Under the pieces are notes generated by a model that was given only the letters and a program-made list of their open reading frames with translations, was not told where the DNA came from and did no database searches. Below, piece by piece: positions 44,384 to 56,289 of a DNA stretch of 64,000 bases. The stretch covers positions 1,672,905-1,736,904 of the forward strand of contig QANY01008646.1 in assembly GCA_003255025.1 (NCBI GenBank), given 5' to 3'. A program made the position numbers and the translations under genes. Source of the DNA: Datisca glomerata. Its lineage: Eukaryota > Streptophyta > Magnoliopsida > Cucurbitales > Datiscaceae. Positions within the stretch are counted from its first letter, which is position 1. The number at the start of each line of letters is the position of its first letter.

Positions 44384-46557
44384 TGCTTGGTTTCGCGAGG
44401 CCATTTTAAAAATTAAAATTTTAATAAAATAAAATCGTGCAACGCTACGATAACCAAAATTTTATTTTTATTGAAAACTCTTTTCAACCAATCAGGATCC
44501 ATTATATATTTATATATTAGATTAACAACATATAATGTTAGGAATCTTATACCTCTTGTAGTCTAAATCAAGCGTCCTTGCGAAACCAATTAATTCTCCG
44601 TTACCACAAAATTGTTCAAACGATCAGCAGACTCCGAGATGCACACCAAGATCTTCCAAGCCAATTCTTAACGTACTAGGATATATGTGAGTACGTAGAA
44701 TATAATGAACACACTTTTATGTCTCTAGATATACTAAACACATGAGATCTAACGATTTTTCTGAGAAAAATTTTTGTGAGATGATTCTCTAAAAGAGCGT
44801 GACGATGATTCTTTTAGAGATTTGCTTAACTTTTAAGCGTAGAAAAATCAGTCCTTGAGAATTGTGTTTTTCTCTCAACTCTTGATTGATCAACTGATTC
44901 TCTGATTCAACAAATTGATTGAACTAATTGAACTATATATTTTTTTATAATGACGTATCAGATATTTTGAGAAACTTGAAATAATATTTAATTATAAAAT
45001 TATCAATAGCAGTGGGACCCACTGCTATCGTGCGCAACTGCAATGTCACATGGCTCTACAGTTTTGCACACCCACTAGCGTAGTGCCACGTGACACTACA
45101 GTAGTCCATGTCAATCTTTTATACCCAATCAGTGATTGACTCGTGGTAATTACTGTGTATTAAATATTTATTTTAATCAAATTAAATATCTAGATATTTG
45201 TTAATTCAAAATTAACATATATGATTATCCCTATCAACTAAATTATCTGTTATTTCATAAATAATAGATTTAGTTGATCCAAATTATTATCTAATAATAA
45301 TTTAATTATCTAATTTCATAAATTATATATTTTGTCTTGCTTATCTATAATTAAAAAAATCGATAATTATTTTTACATATATCAATTTTGGAAATTATAT
45401 ATATATATATACACATATATAAATAACTTAATTAATTAATTTTTTATTAATTAGTCACACAAAATTATCTTATTATTATGTACTTACCCCATAATAAAAT
45501 TTATTTTGCAAGTACGTCTTTTTTCAAGTCCTGAATGATTCACACCTTAGGGTGCGTAGTACATAAATGACCTGAAGACCATGGACCTATAATCCTAAGC
45601 TCCAATAAACCAGATTATCAATTAAATTCTTTAATTAAATAATCTTATTTATTAATTTCATTATTACTCCACTATAAATATAGAATATTACACTCTTAGA
45701 GATTATAGATTGTATTTATAGAATATTCTCTTGTAGTCCACTGATATAATTAATTCATGTAGTTCTGTCATCTAATAATTGGTTCGTAAATTAGAACTGG
45801 TCAAAATTATCATTTTATCCTTCTAATTATCTCTTAATCTTTTAGTACCATTAATCAACTAGTGAATAACTAATTTATAATCTTATTATAAATTTGAGCT
45901 CAATAACCATTCAGTTCCAGAATTAACACTTAAGGGAACCAATATACGATCCGTTAGGAAACCTTGAATTCCAAATCTTGTAAGATCGTGTTCCATGTCA
46001 TTCATATCACTGAATCTCCAAAACAAAGTCACTAGCTTATTTTTTCAAATAAACCTTAACGATTGAAATCAAAAGATTCAGTAGGCATGCATAGGAGTTC
46101 ATGACTACTCAGGATTTAGGCTGGTCTACATATGACTATCGAAATGATGTGTATTAAATCTTTATGATAAATGACACGTTGGTAAAGATATTAATTGACA
46201 TTGGTCCAGTCATATATAGTCTCATTATATAAAGCACATTCACTAAGATATCTATCCACATCAATGATCCGTATCTAGATCACATGCATTCATAATGCTT
46301 AGTGAACCGTACTAGCAACTATTCATTAAATATTCTGTACTTTAATATGTTGCTGATAATTTTATTCATTATCTATGATCTTAATCCTCTCGTACTAATA
46401 CAAGATCATAGTCTCATTAATGAATATGAAATTTTGAGATATTTATATAAATTATTCAATAATAATTTTAAAGAACAATTATAAGAAAAATGTAATCCTT
46501 ATTAAATTTTATATATAAATGTCAATACACATACTTTTGAGGGTATAACCCCCAACA
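44384..46557 (-). mobile_element. Solo-LTR-like block
   Basis: On the minus strand it begins TGTTGGGGGTTATACCC at 46557 and shows no PBS, polypurine tract or protein-coding frame along about 2.1 kb. The text (for example GGATTCAGTGATATGAATGA and TTCCCTTAAGTGTTAATTCT) resembles long LTRs found as single copies in many plant genomes. The other end is placed at a CA at 44384 but could be some tens of bases away. No target-site duplication was recognised (CTCGA follows the firm end). Confidence 0.55.
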
Positions 46558-47102
46558 CTCGAGCCAAAAGAGAAATCAACCAGCAAGCTACATGTCCACC
46601 CAAGATGAGGACAAAAACAGTTTCAATCCCTCTCATGAGGAGCAGAAGAGAGGGGAAAAGTGTGCTCAGGTTCGAAATGATCCCGAAAGATGCGAGTGGA
46701 AGAGTTATTATGCCCCACCTCTGAAATATGTTGTCGCATATTGTAATGAGCGGCTAACGGATCGAAAGGATACATTTGGTAAAAGGAAGTGGGATGCGTC
46801 TTAGGAAGTCGCCCCATTATAAGTTCAAGGACAAGATCCGCGGTTGGGTTACAAGCCTTTTTCAAGGATAAGATTTCAAAATAGAAGGGATTTACAACTA
46901 TAAGCCGATAACCAGCGCAAACAAAGGGGTCGACGAACTAGCTTATTGGCAGCAGGAAAATCATCGTGAATGAAATGTCATCGACTTTGAAGCACAACAT
47001 TTAAAGGATGACAAAAAGGGAAACAACAACAAGGGGAAGAAAAGCCAAGAGGATCTCAAGAGTAAGCCATCAACAGAAGAGTCCCTAGAAGGGGAAGGAT
47101 AA
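46558..47102 (+). pseudogene. Internal fragment of a gypsy element (gag-like), plus strand
   Basis: A 70-codon frame (46592-46804: TQDEDKNSFNPSHEEQKRGE and YVVAYCNERLTDRKDTFG) and further Lys/Arg-rich pieces downstream are compatible with a gypsy gag but carry no definitive zinc knuckle. It lies between the solo-LTR block and the TR-GAG-like element, which appear to have inserted into it. The part at 51744-52540 may be its 3' end. Confidence 0.35.
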
Positions 47103-47330
47103 TAAATTTTTATAAAATAGAGTATCGTCCACATGATTGATTGATATTAATAATTGAAATTAACTAAACCTTAATTATACTTGAGAATGTCGAAAAGTTG
47201 TGATTTTTACTTAAACTAAACTTCTAATTAAACTATAATGATAAAGATTTGAAAAAGATAAAATTTGAATAGTTAAAAGCTCTAGGGTTTTCAATTTCAC
47301 CAAACCGAACATGCTCTAAATTCCAATTCT
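47103..47330 (-). repeat. 3' LTR fragment of the TR-GAG-like element
   Basis: Shares AATAAATTTTTATAAAATAG and the stretch ending TTTCACCAAACC with the right LTR at 50537-50770, in the same orientation. About 50 bp that follow in the right LTR copy are missing here, so this copy is truncated or the LTR ends earlier than assumed. Similarity fades right of 47330. Confidence 0.75.
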
Positions 47331-47874
47331 TAAATCACATAAACCTTCTCTAAGAAAAAAGATAATCAAACGCTCAAGGCTAGGTGCTTAACATGCTGGG
47401 ATTCTCTAGTGTAATGCAGATTAATACTTGGTTCAAACACACACCGATACACAAATTCATCATTTTTTCTAAAGCTATCAATAATTCAAAACCAATTTCA
47501 TCATTGGTGTTATTGTTGTCAACAACAAAACCCAAAAAAATGAAATTTAAATTAAAACCACCACCCCTAAACTTAAAAAATATGTAAAAGGAAGCAAGTA
47601 TAGGACTTCCCTGAATAATAATGAGCTATCATCCTCGTCAGTCTTTGCATTGTTCTTGTTGTCTCCAACAGAGAGGAAAGTGGTGCATGAGCCAAATTCA
47701 TCCGTAATTATATATATATAAACCTGCAGAAAAACAAAAAGAAAATAAGCAAAAGATTAAAAAGAAACTATAAAAAATAAAATAACAGAAATATAATCGG
47801 GTTGCCTTTCGGTAGCGCTTGCTTTAATGTCTTCAGCCAACATAATGATCATCCAGGCTTCACCCATTGTCCAC

Positions 47875-48450
47875 TTACTTTAGAATGCTCTTTGTGTCAG
47901 AAATTGACCAGCCTAAGACCATTTTTTGCTCTCTCAAAACTCTCAGCAGCTTGTCTTCTTGCTCACCATTTAACGAAGCGGATATAATGGAAGGCAGAGT
48001 GCATGCTTCTCCCATAAAGGTGTACCGAAGGTAAAAGTCTAACACTGATGGTTTTTCAATAAATGGTAGGTGTCTAGGTTTACCTTCTTCAAATTCTACA
48101 CTATCCACCCGCAAACAAAACTATTCATATCATTTTGGTGTTTGATTATTTTGAAGACATTAAAATTTACCAGATCATCTTGCACTCTTAGAATAAGTTC
48201 TCCTTTTTGCCATCAATCAGAGTTCTTCCCGTAGCTAAAAATGGTTTACCAAGAATAATTGGATTTTCTTGGTTTTCCTCCATGTCAAGAACAATAAAAT
48301 CAGCTGAGAAGATAAATTTATCCACCTTTACCAAAACATCCTCAATAATCCTCAATGGATAACCGATAGACCGATCAGCTTACTGTAAAGATACCGTCGT
48401 GGGCTTAGCTTTCCCAAGACCTAGCTTCTTGTAAAATGAATACAATATCA
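47875..48450 (-). pseudogene. Protease and pre-RT segment of the TR-GAG-like element
   Basis: The minus strand shows FIVLDMEENQENPIILG, then KPFLATGRTLIDG and QDDLVNFNVFK, the typical Athila-type retropepsin C-terminal half, in a frame with at least one shift. It is followed by the frame 48114-47875 with TLPSIISASLNGEQEDKLLR and QKMVLGWSISDTKSI, the spacer that normally leads into RT. The stop comes right there and RT is absent. Confidence 0.8.
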
Positions 48451-48493
48451 AATTGATACCAGCCCCAAGATCACATAAAGTTTTTTCAAAATA

Positions 48494-50464
48494 TCAATTC
48501 ACAATAGTGCAAGGAATAGTAAAACTCCCAGGGTCCTTTAACTTTAGAGGCAATTTATTCCACAAGAGAGCACTACACTCCTCAGTAAGTGCAACTATCT
48601 CATACTCCTCTAGCTTTCTCTTGTTTGAGAGAATATCCTTCATGAATTTGACATAGCTCGGCATTTGTTCCAAAGTATCAACAAAATGGACGTTTATATG
48701 TAGTTTCCTAAACACATCAATAAACTTAGAAATCTGCTTGTTCAATTTCTGCTTTTGGAACCACTGAGGGTATGAAATAGGTGGAACATATGGTGGAGGA
48801 TTATCAGGAAAGAGCTTTGACTTAGGCTTGCCTTTCTTCTTTTCTGAGCTCTTAGAAAAATAATCATCCATTGTCTCAGCTTTTGCTTCAATTGGCTGAG
48901 AATTTTCAACTGTGCCTTCCTGAGGTTCTATAACTCCTTGCCACTGTGAAGAGTAATGGCGTTTACTTATTCTTTTAGATTCCTCTCGGTGTTGCTCGGC
49001 AGAGAACCTTGTGGTCTTTGTGTGAGTATTTCTGAAAGTTGACCCATTTGAAGCTCCAAATTCCCGTTTGACGCAGCATGATTCTGAATACTGGTTTCTT
49101 GCCTCCGAATACTTATTTCTTGCCTCTAAAGTATAGCATCTGTTCTTGCCATAAATTGAGTAGTATTAACTATTAGCTGGGCAATAGCATCTTCTAGAGA
49201 AATTTTAGGTTGCTGAGACTGAAACTGAGACTGAGTTGCAACTGGTGGATTAATCACATCCTGACTATTCTTTCATAAGAAATTGGGGTGATTTCTCCAT
49301 CCTTGGTTGTAGGTGTTGGAGAATGAATTATTCTGCCTATTGTAGTTCTCAACAAAATTAACATGTTCTGATTGAAAAGGAGCAAATGGATTCCCAACTT
49401 GACATTCAGTGCTAGAATGAGGTCCATTGCACAAATTATAAACTTTTCGTGAAGCATGAATAGCGCTAGCATTGGTGGTGAAAGAGCTCAATTGCTTGGA
49501 TAGTGTAGCTACTTGAGTAGTAAGAATGGTAAGAGTATCGACTTCATGAAATCCATGAATCTTTCTCGGTACGTTGCGCTCAATTGGCCATTGATAGACA
49601 TTAGCAACCATTTCTTCTAGCGAGGCATAAGCATCCTCATGTGTTTTACCCATCAAAACATCTCATTGTTGAATTCCCTAAACCATTGTAAAAAGTTTGA
49701 ACTTGTAGCCATCCAGGTAGTCTATGATGTGGGCATCCTCTCAACATCTCTTTAAACCTCTCTCATGCTTCATAAAGAGACTCCGTATCCTATTGGGTAA
49801 AGGTAGTGCTCTCATTTCTCATTTTGACTGTTTTAGCTGGTGGAAATAACTTTGCTAAAAATTTCTCAGAGAGATCATTCTAAGTTGTGATTGATCCAGC
49901 TGGCAGAGAGTTCAACCAACTCGTAGCCTTATTCCAAAGTGTGAATGGGAATAATCTCAGTCTAATTATATCAGATGAGACATTATTATGCTTGACTGTC
50001 TCATAAATTTCGAGGAAAGTGGCTATGTGAACATTTGGATCATCATTAGGCAGATCACTGAACTGATTTGCTTGCACCATGTGAATGATAGCCGGCTTAA
50101 TCTCAAAGTTGTTGACATTAATAGCACGGCGTTGAATGGCTGATGCAGCCTCATTGACAATTGGCATCGTATAATCTCGAATTGCCCGGTTATTTTGGTT
50201 GTTCACGATTTCAGGATTTTCTCGAACGTCTTCCATCGTTTCTTGAGGTCTTTTAGAAGCTTCTCTCCTTACTTTTCTATTACGTCGACAAGTTCGCTCA
50301 ATTTTCAAATTAAGGGGAGTCAAATTCTCGCTTCTTGATTTTCTCATACACCTCAGAGAACGCCTGAGAATTAAAAAAAAAGTAAATAAACAACCGTAAA
50401 TAAAAAAATAAGACTCAAAGTAAAATTCAAGGTATGTAACTCCAACAATAATAAACAAAATCAA
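48494..50464 (-). pseudogene. Gag of the TR-GAG-like element (broken)
   Basis: N-terminal core (50464-49880): NNFEIKPAIIHMVQANQFS, DDPNVHIATFLEIYETVKHN and LFPFTLWNKATSWLNSLPAG, the Athila-type gag signature. Middle (49656-49273): KTHEDAYASLEEMVANVYQW and VYNLCNGPHSSTECQ, the last being a weak zinc-knuckle-like remnant. C-terminal part leading to protease (48871-48494): KLFPDNPPPYVPPISYPQWF, KFIDVFRKLHINVHFVDTLE and KRKLEEYEIVALTEECSALL. Frame breaks separate the three parts. Confidence 0.85.
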
Positions 50465-50487
50465 TCCCTCGCAACGACGCCAAAAAC

Positions 50488-51743
50488 TTGTTACGAATTT
50501 GCTTTGTAGTGCAAGTGCACACTATCGTCGTCAATAATAAATTTTTATAAAATAGAGTATCATCTATATGATTGATTGATATTAATAATTAAAATTAACT
50601 AAACTTTAATTCTACTTGAGAATGTAAAAAAGTTGAGATTTTTAATTAAACTAAACTTCTAATTAAACTATAGCGATAATGATTTGACAAAAATAAATTT
50701 TGAATAGTTAAAAGCTCTAGGGTTTTCGATTTCACCAAACCAAACATGCTCTATATTCCAATTCTCAATCAATTAACGTTTATTCAGAACATTGATAGCA
50801 AATTTCTCTAATATAATTATCAATCTTTCTCAAGCATCGATAATCATCAATTAAAAATACGAATCATACATCTCTGTCAAGATTCAATATAATGAAACTC
50901 ATGAAGTACAAGAAATTATAGTTGCTACACTAGATTCATATTTATCTCTGACTTATGAAATTATAATGATGCTATAAACAAATAGCAGATTCAATCATCA
51001 CTTCTCAGTCTCAGAATTAAATCCAAAATAATGCAATAGTTGGCCAGAAAATCACAAGCATTAAGAACGAATTATAACACTCAATGATACTGAATAAACA
51101 TCGATTGAATTAAAAATCAATATTTACGAACAATCATGGTTTGGCTACATTGTAGCCCTAGAGAGAAAAAATTAGAACATAATGAAATAGGAAATTATTC
51201 TACTAATATTCATAAACACAGAGAAAGAAGGGAAGAAAACTAGTTTTGAGGATGAAATTGAAGTTGAAAATCGTTTCTGAGTTTGATCTTCTTGTTCTCC
51301 TCTCCAAAAGTCTTCTCCTTTGCCTCTCACGTTCATAAAACATCCAAAGACCCTTCTAAAACTCTACGATATTTTATTTTTACATTAGGGTTCGTCAAGG
51401 ATTAGATTTGAGCAAAAAACACACAAAAAAATCTAAAATTGTGCCAGAGTCGCATCGCTGGCCAATCTGTCACGTGCCAGTGTTGCCACGCTGGGATGCC
51501 ATCGCCGTGACGCTGGAGTTCTGTACTACCAATATTGCGACGCTGGCCCTCTTGCCCACTTCCATTCTTTTTACGATATTTCTGAATTTTGACTTGCAAA
51601 TCTTTCCAAATCAATCCAAATGCAATTGAATATCAAACCTACAGAGATATAAAAAAATAAACATAAATCAATCAATAAATCTAAAAGAACTAACAAAAAT
51701 AAGGCTAAGATTATCTAAATTATGAGTGTCAAATACACTCATC
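50488..51743 (-). repeat. 5' LTR of the TR-GAG-like element
   Basis: On the minus strand it starts TGAGTGTATTTGACACTCAT near 51743 and ends ATTCGTAACA just before the primer-binding region. It contains the 230-bp segment shared with the left LTR. About 1.25 kb; the exact outer end is inferred. Short frames near 51402-51629 on both strands are not supported as genes. Confidence 0.65.
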
Positions 51744-52540
51744 GATGAGTCGCGACAAAAATGATCGAGTAGTTAATTTTGTTCGATACGGGCCTCTGGA
51801 CTGAATAAATTTAGGTACAAGTGTGAGTTGCCCAAGACTGACGGGGCTTTCAAATTTTCACCACATATGAGTAGCTCGAAAAAGGAGCTTGGATAAAGAA
51901 GTCTTCAGACCCGTGCGAATGAAACCACCTAGGTCCTCGACTGGGGGCAACTGTTATAGGTGTTTTCCTAACTCTCAATGATACAACGATGTGTGTCACA
52001 CCTAGATTGAGAAACTCGTCATTTAGGAACTTCCAAAGGAAGAAAGCCGACCTCATCTGGTTAGACACCATGGAGATCGGGTCACATAGACCCGAGCCCA
52101 GGAAAAAGCACAAGTAAGGCTAAGGTCCAACAAAAAGAGCTCGGGCAACTCCCAAGCGCAAGGTCATCATTGTCTTCTGCGAGTAGCGCCTAACAGGTCT
52201 CAAGTGTCAGGATAGCCTTTGAAGAGTCGTGTCATAATTATATGTTTATCACTTAATGTCAAGATCACGTCCATTCCGCTCAATCAATAATTGGCGATGA
52301 CAAGCTTCGTGTTTTGTGAAGTTTCTCCAACACGCCTTCAAAAGAAGACTCAGGTACAAATAGTCCAACCAATCGTCATAAAATGTATGTCCTCTCTCCC
52401 TTACAGAAATTATGCCAAAATACCGACCATCTACTGATTTAGGTATCGGAGACCCTTAGGCGGGGAAACCACCTCCCGGTTCCACGTCTGCAGGATTCCT
52501 TGTCTGTGTTTTACAGATGTTGAGGTCAAGAAAAGTTTTA
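51744..52540 (+). mobile_element. 3' end of a plus-strand gypsy element: 3' UTR, PPT and LTR
   Basis: The phrase CCTCGACTGGGGGCAACTG contains a polypurine tract, and the LTR starts right after it as TGTTATAGGTGTTTTCC at 51952. The following 550 bp is GC-richer and non-coding, like an LTR. Its right end could not be fixed. It probably belongs with the gag-like fragment left of the TR-GAG-like element, which would then be an insertion inside it. Confidence 0.55.
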
Positions 52541-53028
52541 TCTAAGAGGAAAAACATATGTACCACCGGAGGAAACAACGTGCGAAACGTTACCGCATCG
52601 GACTCCTTTAGTTAGAAGGATTAACACATGTATTGTTGAAGTTTTCGGCCGAAACGTAATCCAAAGCATATTTTTAATGTAGTTATGTAAATAATTATTA
52701 TAAAATGATGTGCAGTACGTCATTAAGATTATTATAAAAAAACTTAAAATCTAAAGTAAAAAATAGTAAATTAAGGAATTGGTTTAAACGTAACAGTTAT
52801 AAATTTTTTTAATTTCAGGGCATATCACCACTCATCAGTCTAAAATTGATTTAGTTGAGTTGACTGAATAAATACGGAAAGATATATTTTGAAGCAAGAA
52901 ATATTAACAAACAGAATCTATGAAGGAAACTCTGTTGGAAAATCTCTTACGAAGATACTTTAAAAAACAATAATAAAAAAACTGGCGGTTAACTTCAATG
53001 AAGGAGAACACCTGTATGAAGGACATCC

Positions 53029-53082
<54 letters not shown>

Positions 53083-54859
53083 GGACATCCTCGATATATA
53101 TATATTATGGCCAAATTGATAGGGCGATTTCTTAAATATTTTTAAAAACTGCCATAAAACAGTATCGCCTTTACAAAATTCCACAAATTAATTATAAATT
53201 TGAATATGTATTCTCTTTTAAGTTTTTACTCGACTTTTTTTAAGTTATAATTATGTGAAGATAATTACTTTGAATTAAATTCTAATGTCTGCGATGATAA
53301 TCTTACCATTTCTAAAAGTGTGGATATTTAGGAAAACTTTGTTTGGACTATTATATCTAATCATAATAGTGATATTCTTATGATACCTCTAATGACAATA
53401 AATTGAGATAATAATTGACATTAAGAAAATATTTTTTTTACATAAAGGTTGAGATAATAAATTGGAGAAAACCCAACAGTTTCTAGGCTCAAATCATAAT
53501 TAATATACGTTTAGAAAGTTTGAGTATGACTTGGTTAAAACCCTAGCCATAAGTTATTAACTATTACAAACAAATTTTATATTTCAAAATCAGAAGCCAT
53601 TCCTTGAAGAACAAAATTTAGATGCCACAAATTAATTTTTATGAACTTCAAATAAATAAATTTATTTATTTATTAATGGTATAAAAAAACTAAAATTTGA
53701 ATTTATAAAGTTTCAATACAAAACATAACGTAATTTTAAAATTTTAGGTAAGAAAGCCAACCAATTCTAATGAGTCAAAAATCAAACAAAATATTTAATT
53801 GAATCCGTCAAATTAACATATTGATTTCATGATTAAAATAATATGTTGAGTAAATTATAACTTTTATTGTAAATTAGCATTTCCTACCACAAGATATAGC
53901 TCACAAATTTCTATTCATACTTAATCATTCGCATTATTATTATCCTTACTATTATGATTATTATTATTAACAACCTTCAACAACAAAATCCCCTGTAAAC
54001 ACTTAATTGTTTCACAAGATTCATCTCTAATAATTAATTATCAAAACTGTTAACAAAAATGAAAACTGCAACGCAAATTTCATGTGTCATTTGCAAAACT
54101 AGACGTATTCTAGGAGATTGGCTATTAAAGTTTTTATCATTTAAAAACTTTTGTTGAAATTCAAAAAAAGCAAAAGATCATCTATAAAAACTGAAACTCA
54201 TATTTTAACGGTAATAAATATTTACTAATACGTACTTTTGAAATTATAACAATAATTATCGTAGATTCTAAATATGTAATTTGTAATTATTTTCTGGTAT
54301 AGAACTAATTTATATCCTCATAGTGGATGATAGGAAATATCTTTCGTAGAAATTTGAGTAAGAACAACTTAATTATCGACAATTAAAAGATGAATAAAAT
54401 GAATTAAATTATGTATTTGGCAATATTCACATTATCTTAAAGTTTATAATTAATACTTTAATATATATAATTAATGATCATTTAGAGCATATTTCTTACG
54501 ATAGTAATTATGCTTTATTGTACAATGTGTTGATGGTCCAATTTGACATATATTGAATGAGAGTAAGAATATATTTTAAAAAATTTCATATAAGAAAAAA
54601 TTTTTAGAACTAAAATTTGAATACATAGTAATTTATACTTGTGATAAAATTATAAATGTTTTTCTAATTGTCCATGATGTTGTCTTAACTAATCAAAACT
54701 TTCAAAACAAATTAACTAATTCAAATTTATAGAAAAAAAGTCAGATAATGTAAATTGGTCAAGTTGACATATAATAATAATATATAAATTTTATATTTAC
54801 GTGCGTTACATGTATCCAGAAACTAATATACCAAAATGAAAAATTTAAATGAAACATAT
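52541..54859. other. AT-rich stretch without supported gene
   Basis: No frame above chance, no transposon ends and no RNA gene recognised. Contains one TA microsatellite. It may be host intergenic DNA between the retrotransposon nest and the CACTA element. Confidence 0.45.
53015..53105 (+). repeat. (TA)n microsatellite flanked by a duplicated 18-mer
   Basis: About 24 TA dinucleotides (53032-53079) lie between two copies of TATGAAGGACATCCTCGA, so a unit of 62 bp consisting of the 18-mer plus part of the TA tract is present twice. A slippage or unequal-exchange event is the simplest cause. Confidence 0.9.
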
Positions 54860-54970
54860 CACTACAACAAACTATTTGTCCTGCGGTTGACACAACCGCT
54901 GCACAAAAAACTGGTATTATAATACGGCTGTTTTTACAAACCGCCGTTTTAGATAGTTTTGTCTCACCGC
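54860..54970. repeat. CACTA left terminus and subterminal repeats
   Basis: CACTACAACAAA terminus, then CTGCGGTTGACACAACCGC (a short palindromic repeat), TACGGCTGTTTTTACAAACC and CGCCGTTTTAGA. The GCGGTT words pair with complements at the right end. Confidence 0.75.
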
Positions 54971-55142
54971 CGGGAAATAATCCTTATCAGAACCCCCCTA
55001 AATTCCCTCTCTCATTTTTCCTCTCTTTCTTTTCTTCCATTTCCTTTTCCCTCCTCGAGGGCGAAAACCCACTCCTCTCTCACCTACCTTGTGCGCAGGG
55101 CTTCTCCGCGCTCTCTCTCCATCCTCGTCGCAGACCATCATC

Positions 55143-55145
<3 letters not shown>

Positions 55146-55201
<56 letters not shown>
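55146..55201 (+). repeat. (TC)n microsatellite in the captured leader
   Basis: About 27 uninterrupted CT dinucleotides inside the leader-like sequence of the captured small gene; CT-rich leaders are common in plant genes. Confidence 0.9.
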
Positions 55202-55205
<4 letters not shown>

Positions 55206-55331
55206 ATATCACTGAAACAACTGAACCCTTATCTATATTTTTCTTGCTAATGTTGTAGAAATTTGTTTTAGATTCTCTGTTTCTTGTGTGTAGGATTTGG
55301 GTTCGATCTGGATGGCTCTCAGTGGGTTCAA

Positions 55332-55671
55332 ATGGCCAGCAGTTGGAAAAGAAATGTGAGGTCATTCATAGGGAATTCGATGGGAGGTCTTAAAGGCGGA
55401 AGTAATCTTGCTTCCTGGGCTGTTGCTGGAACCCTTGCTTATTTCATCTGGGTCAAGCCCTCCCAAGACCTCAAATGACAATAAGAGGTTCGTTTCTCCT
55501 CCATCTTTTACTTCTCATTCATAATTATTCTCTTTTAATTTCGAACCTCTGATTTCTTTTGCTGAAAATTGAGGGTTGTTCTTTCTTTTTTAAGGAAAAA
55601 GCTGCTCTCGCTGCTTCGGATCCTCATCGATACGTTGAGAAATGAAGACCAAATCCTGATCCTCAGGAATT
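55332..55671 (+). pseudogene. Captured fragment of a small single-membrane-span plant protein gene
   Basis: Exon 1 (from ATG 55332) encodes MASSWKRNVRSFIGNSMGG, then SNLASWAVAGTLAYFIWVKP, one hydrophobic span, and SQDLK. It continues through TGA and TAA codons to a GAG|GTTCG donor. Exon 2 (from 55595) encodes EKAALAASDPHRYVEK, a TGA, then RPNPDPQE. I recall a conserved plant protein of about 80-90 residues with this layout but no assigned function; a mitochondrial location is likely from the basic N-terminus. All three stops are one C-to-T change away from a sense codon (CGA or CAA), the pattern left by deamination of methylated cytosine. The promoter-side leader (54990-55330), including a TC microsatellite, seems to have been captured too. 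Confidence 0.6.
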
Positions 55672-55849
55672 TTTACAACTTCGTTGCTTACTATTTTTGA
55701 AACTTGTTGATTGATTTACCTTAACAATTGAATGTGCTGCTCGAACCCATATCCTACACACAACAAACAAAGAATCTAAAACAAAGAATGGTCTAGTATC
55801 GTCATGATCGAACGATGTTCAATAATAATATGCTTCATTTTTAAATTAT

Positions 55850-56156
55850 TACTATCCCTAGTTCTTGTTGATAATTATCATGGCCAAAGTGATGAAAATG
55901 CTTATTTTATAGAGCTCATACTAGATTTGTTAGAGAAGCTTGAACAACGGCATAAGGTAAGAGTCTTCGACATTTTTCTATATTTCTTTCATATTATCAT
56001 ATAATGTCAGTAGCTAAATTCTTACTCTCAAGATTCCTGAGCTAATGATTCTTCACAGATCAATAGGGGTAAGGTCAGAAAGATGAGAAGGAAAAGAAAG
56101 AAGGAGAAGAGGATAAAGAATATGAAGAAGAATTTAGCGATGATGACTACTATCAG
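55850..56156 (+). pseudogene. Captured fragment resembling RNA polymerase III subunit RPC7
   Basis: Two exon-like pieces are separated by an intron with GTAAGAG donor and TTCACAG acceptor. The first ends SDENAYFIELILDLLEKLEQRHK-like, of which LLEKLEQRHK is typical; the second, after a one-base frame loss, reads DEKEKKEGEEDKEYEEEF then SDDDYYQ. An EKLEQR phrase followed by an acidic tail ending in EEFSDDDYYQ is characteristic of plant RPC7-like (C31) proteins, a subunit used in pol III initiation. The N- and C-terminal parts are missing, and the frame does not join. Identification is from memory and could be confused with another acidic protein. Confidence 0.5.
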
Positions 56157-56289
56157 GTTCTGTCGAAAGTGTTTATGTTATGTGTTCATGGTAGTTTTCC
56201 TTTATGTTCTTAAGTCTATACATGGTCATTTATGGCCACTACTTTTGAATGAAATAATATGGCTAATGATGTTTTAGAATCTGGTAAAT

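Larger units (their letters stand above)
47103..51743 (-). mobile_element. Athila-type gypsy derivative with gag-protease only (TR-GAG-like)
   Basis: Minus-strand element. The right LTR is followed on the minus strand by AACAAGTTTTTGGCGTCG and TTGCGAGGGATTG, a slightly changed Athila-type primer-binding region (50450-50495). Gag, protease and the pre-RT segment follow, then the sequence jumps straight to a 3' UTR phrase (GGCAACCCGAT region) without RT, RNase H or integrase. Part of the left LTR (47103-47330) repeats 50537-50770 of the right LTR (shared GTTAAAAGCTCTAGGGTTTT). Gag-only elements of this kind are known as non-autonomous TR-GAGs. Stops break the frames. Confidence 0.7.

Noticed and set aside
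54960..55258. 99-codon plus-strand frame starting MSHRREIIL
   Set aside because: It covers the CACTA subterminal zone, a CT-rich leader and the microsatellite; the real captured frame starts later at 55332.
55141..55365. Frames with Arg-Glu or Leu-Ser runs
   Set aside because: They are translations of the CT microsatellite on either strand.
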